From Pseudomonadota bacterium (GTDB lineage Bacteria; Pseudomonadota; Gammaproteobacteria; Burkholderiales; Gallionellaceae): a stretch of 13,426 nt of DNA. Positions 13,294 through 13,426 of the stretch are shown in pieces (positions within the stretch are counted from its first letter, which is position 1; every line of letters begins with the position of its first letter). The position numbers and the translations under genes are program-made. The stretch spans positions 1 through 13,426 of the forward strand of contig JAJXWG010000024.1 in the NCBI GenBank assembly GCA_021781695.1, read 5' to 3'. Below the pieces are notes generated by a model, which was given only the letters and a program-made list of their open reading frames with translations, did no database searches and was not told the DNA's origin.

Positions 13294-13426
13294 ATGTCGC
13301 AAACCTCTATCCTCAAGCAGCTCAAGTATTCATTTCTGGGCTTCGGGCTCGCGATGGGCATCGTCTTCCCCTTCTATGCCAATTTCTTCGTCGACTGGAA
13401 AGAAGGCATGCTGCCGTGGTTTGCCT
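13294..13426 (+). CDS. N-terminal part of a membrane protein, probably a methyl-accepting chemotaxis protein
   Basis: Only 44 codons are present; the rest lies beyond the window. The start MSQTSILKQLKYSFLGFGLAM leads straight into a hydrophobic segment (about 13-32, GFGLAMGIVFPFYANFFVDW), followed by a short loop WKEGMLPWFA that seems to begin a second membrane helix. This N terminus resembles a group of proteobacterial chemoreceptors with two closely spaced N-terminal helices. The upstream sigma-28-type promoter independently supports a motility or chemotaxis role. AAAAGGA sits 6 bases before the ATG. The signalling domain cannot be seen, so the assignment is tentative. Confidence 0.55.
   Translation, partial: MSQTSILKQLKYSFLGFGLAMGIVFPFYANFFVDWKEGMLPWFA

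Noticed and set aside
9553..13426. A CRISPR array associated with the Cas6-like gene
   Set aside because: I looked for regularly spaced repeats of about 24-40 bases in the intergenic stretches and found none; the repeats present are only 8-12 bases and irregularly spaced.

Overview
The window holds almost the complete reverse dissimilatory sulfite reductase (dsr) locus of a sulfur-oxidising proteobacterium, plus an unusual divergent accessory operon. Gene order, protein sequences and codon use suggest a betaproteobacterium of the Gallionellaceae/Sulfuricellaceae/Thiobacillus type. This placement comes from general resemblance and was not tested by a search.

Minus strand (9552 down to 1): dsrA, dsrB, dsrE, dsrF, dsrH, dsrC, dsrM, dsrK, dsrL, dsrJ, dsrO and the first 117 codons of dsrP lie head to tail with gaps of 1-26 bases or 4-base overlaps, so they are most likely one transcription unit. 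DsrEFH, DsrL and a two-cysteine DsrC together point to the oxidative direction. Sulfane sulfur reaches DsrC through TusA/DsrEFH. The siroheme enzyme DsrAB, working with the flavoprotein DsrL, oxidises it to sulfite. The membrane complex DsrMKJOP handles DsrC thiols/trisulfide and quinone or periplasmic electrons. dsrN, dsrR and dsrS are not in view; the window ends inside dsrP.

Intergenic 9553-9860 (308 bp): a divergent control region rich in short repeats and palindromes. It has three copies of TACTTGGC, a 12-bp palindrome, two GTTTCAAA boxes 21 bp apart, and a plausible sigma-70 promoter for the plus-strand genes.

Plus strand (9861-13033): six tightly packed genes. They encode a 71-aa unknown protein, a protein with the hallmarks of a Cas6/Cmx6-type RAMP endoribonuclease but no CRISPR array or other cas gene in view, a DsrC paralogue lacking both catalytic cysteines (RspA-like), a tandem double TusA sulfur carrier, a 200-aa unknown protein, and a TauD/TfdA-type Fe(II)/2-oxoglutarate oxygenase. 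A stand-alone CRISPR-RNA-type nuclease in an operon with sulfur-carrier proteins, divergent from dsr, is the most striking thing here. It suggests an uncharacterised regulatory or auxiliary module of sulfur oxidation.

Right edge (13034-13426): a 260-bp spacer with a very good match to a sigma-28 (FliA) flagellar/chemotaxis promoter, followed by the start of a membrane protein, probably a chemoreceptor, that is unrelated to dsr.
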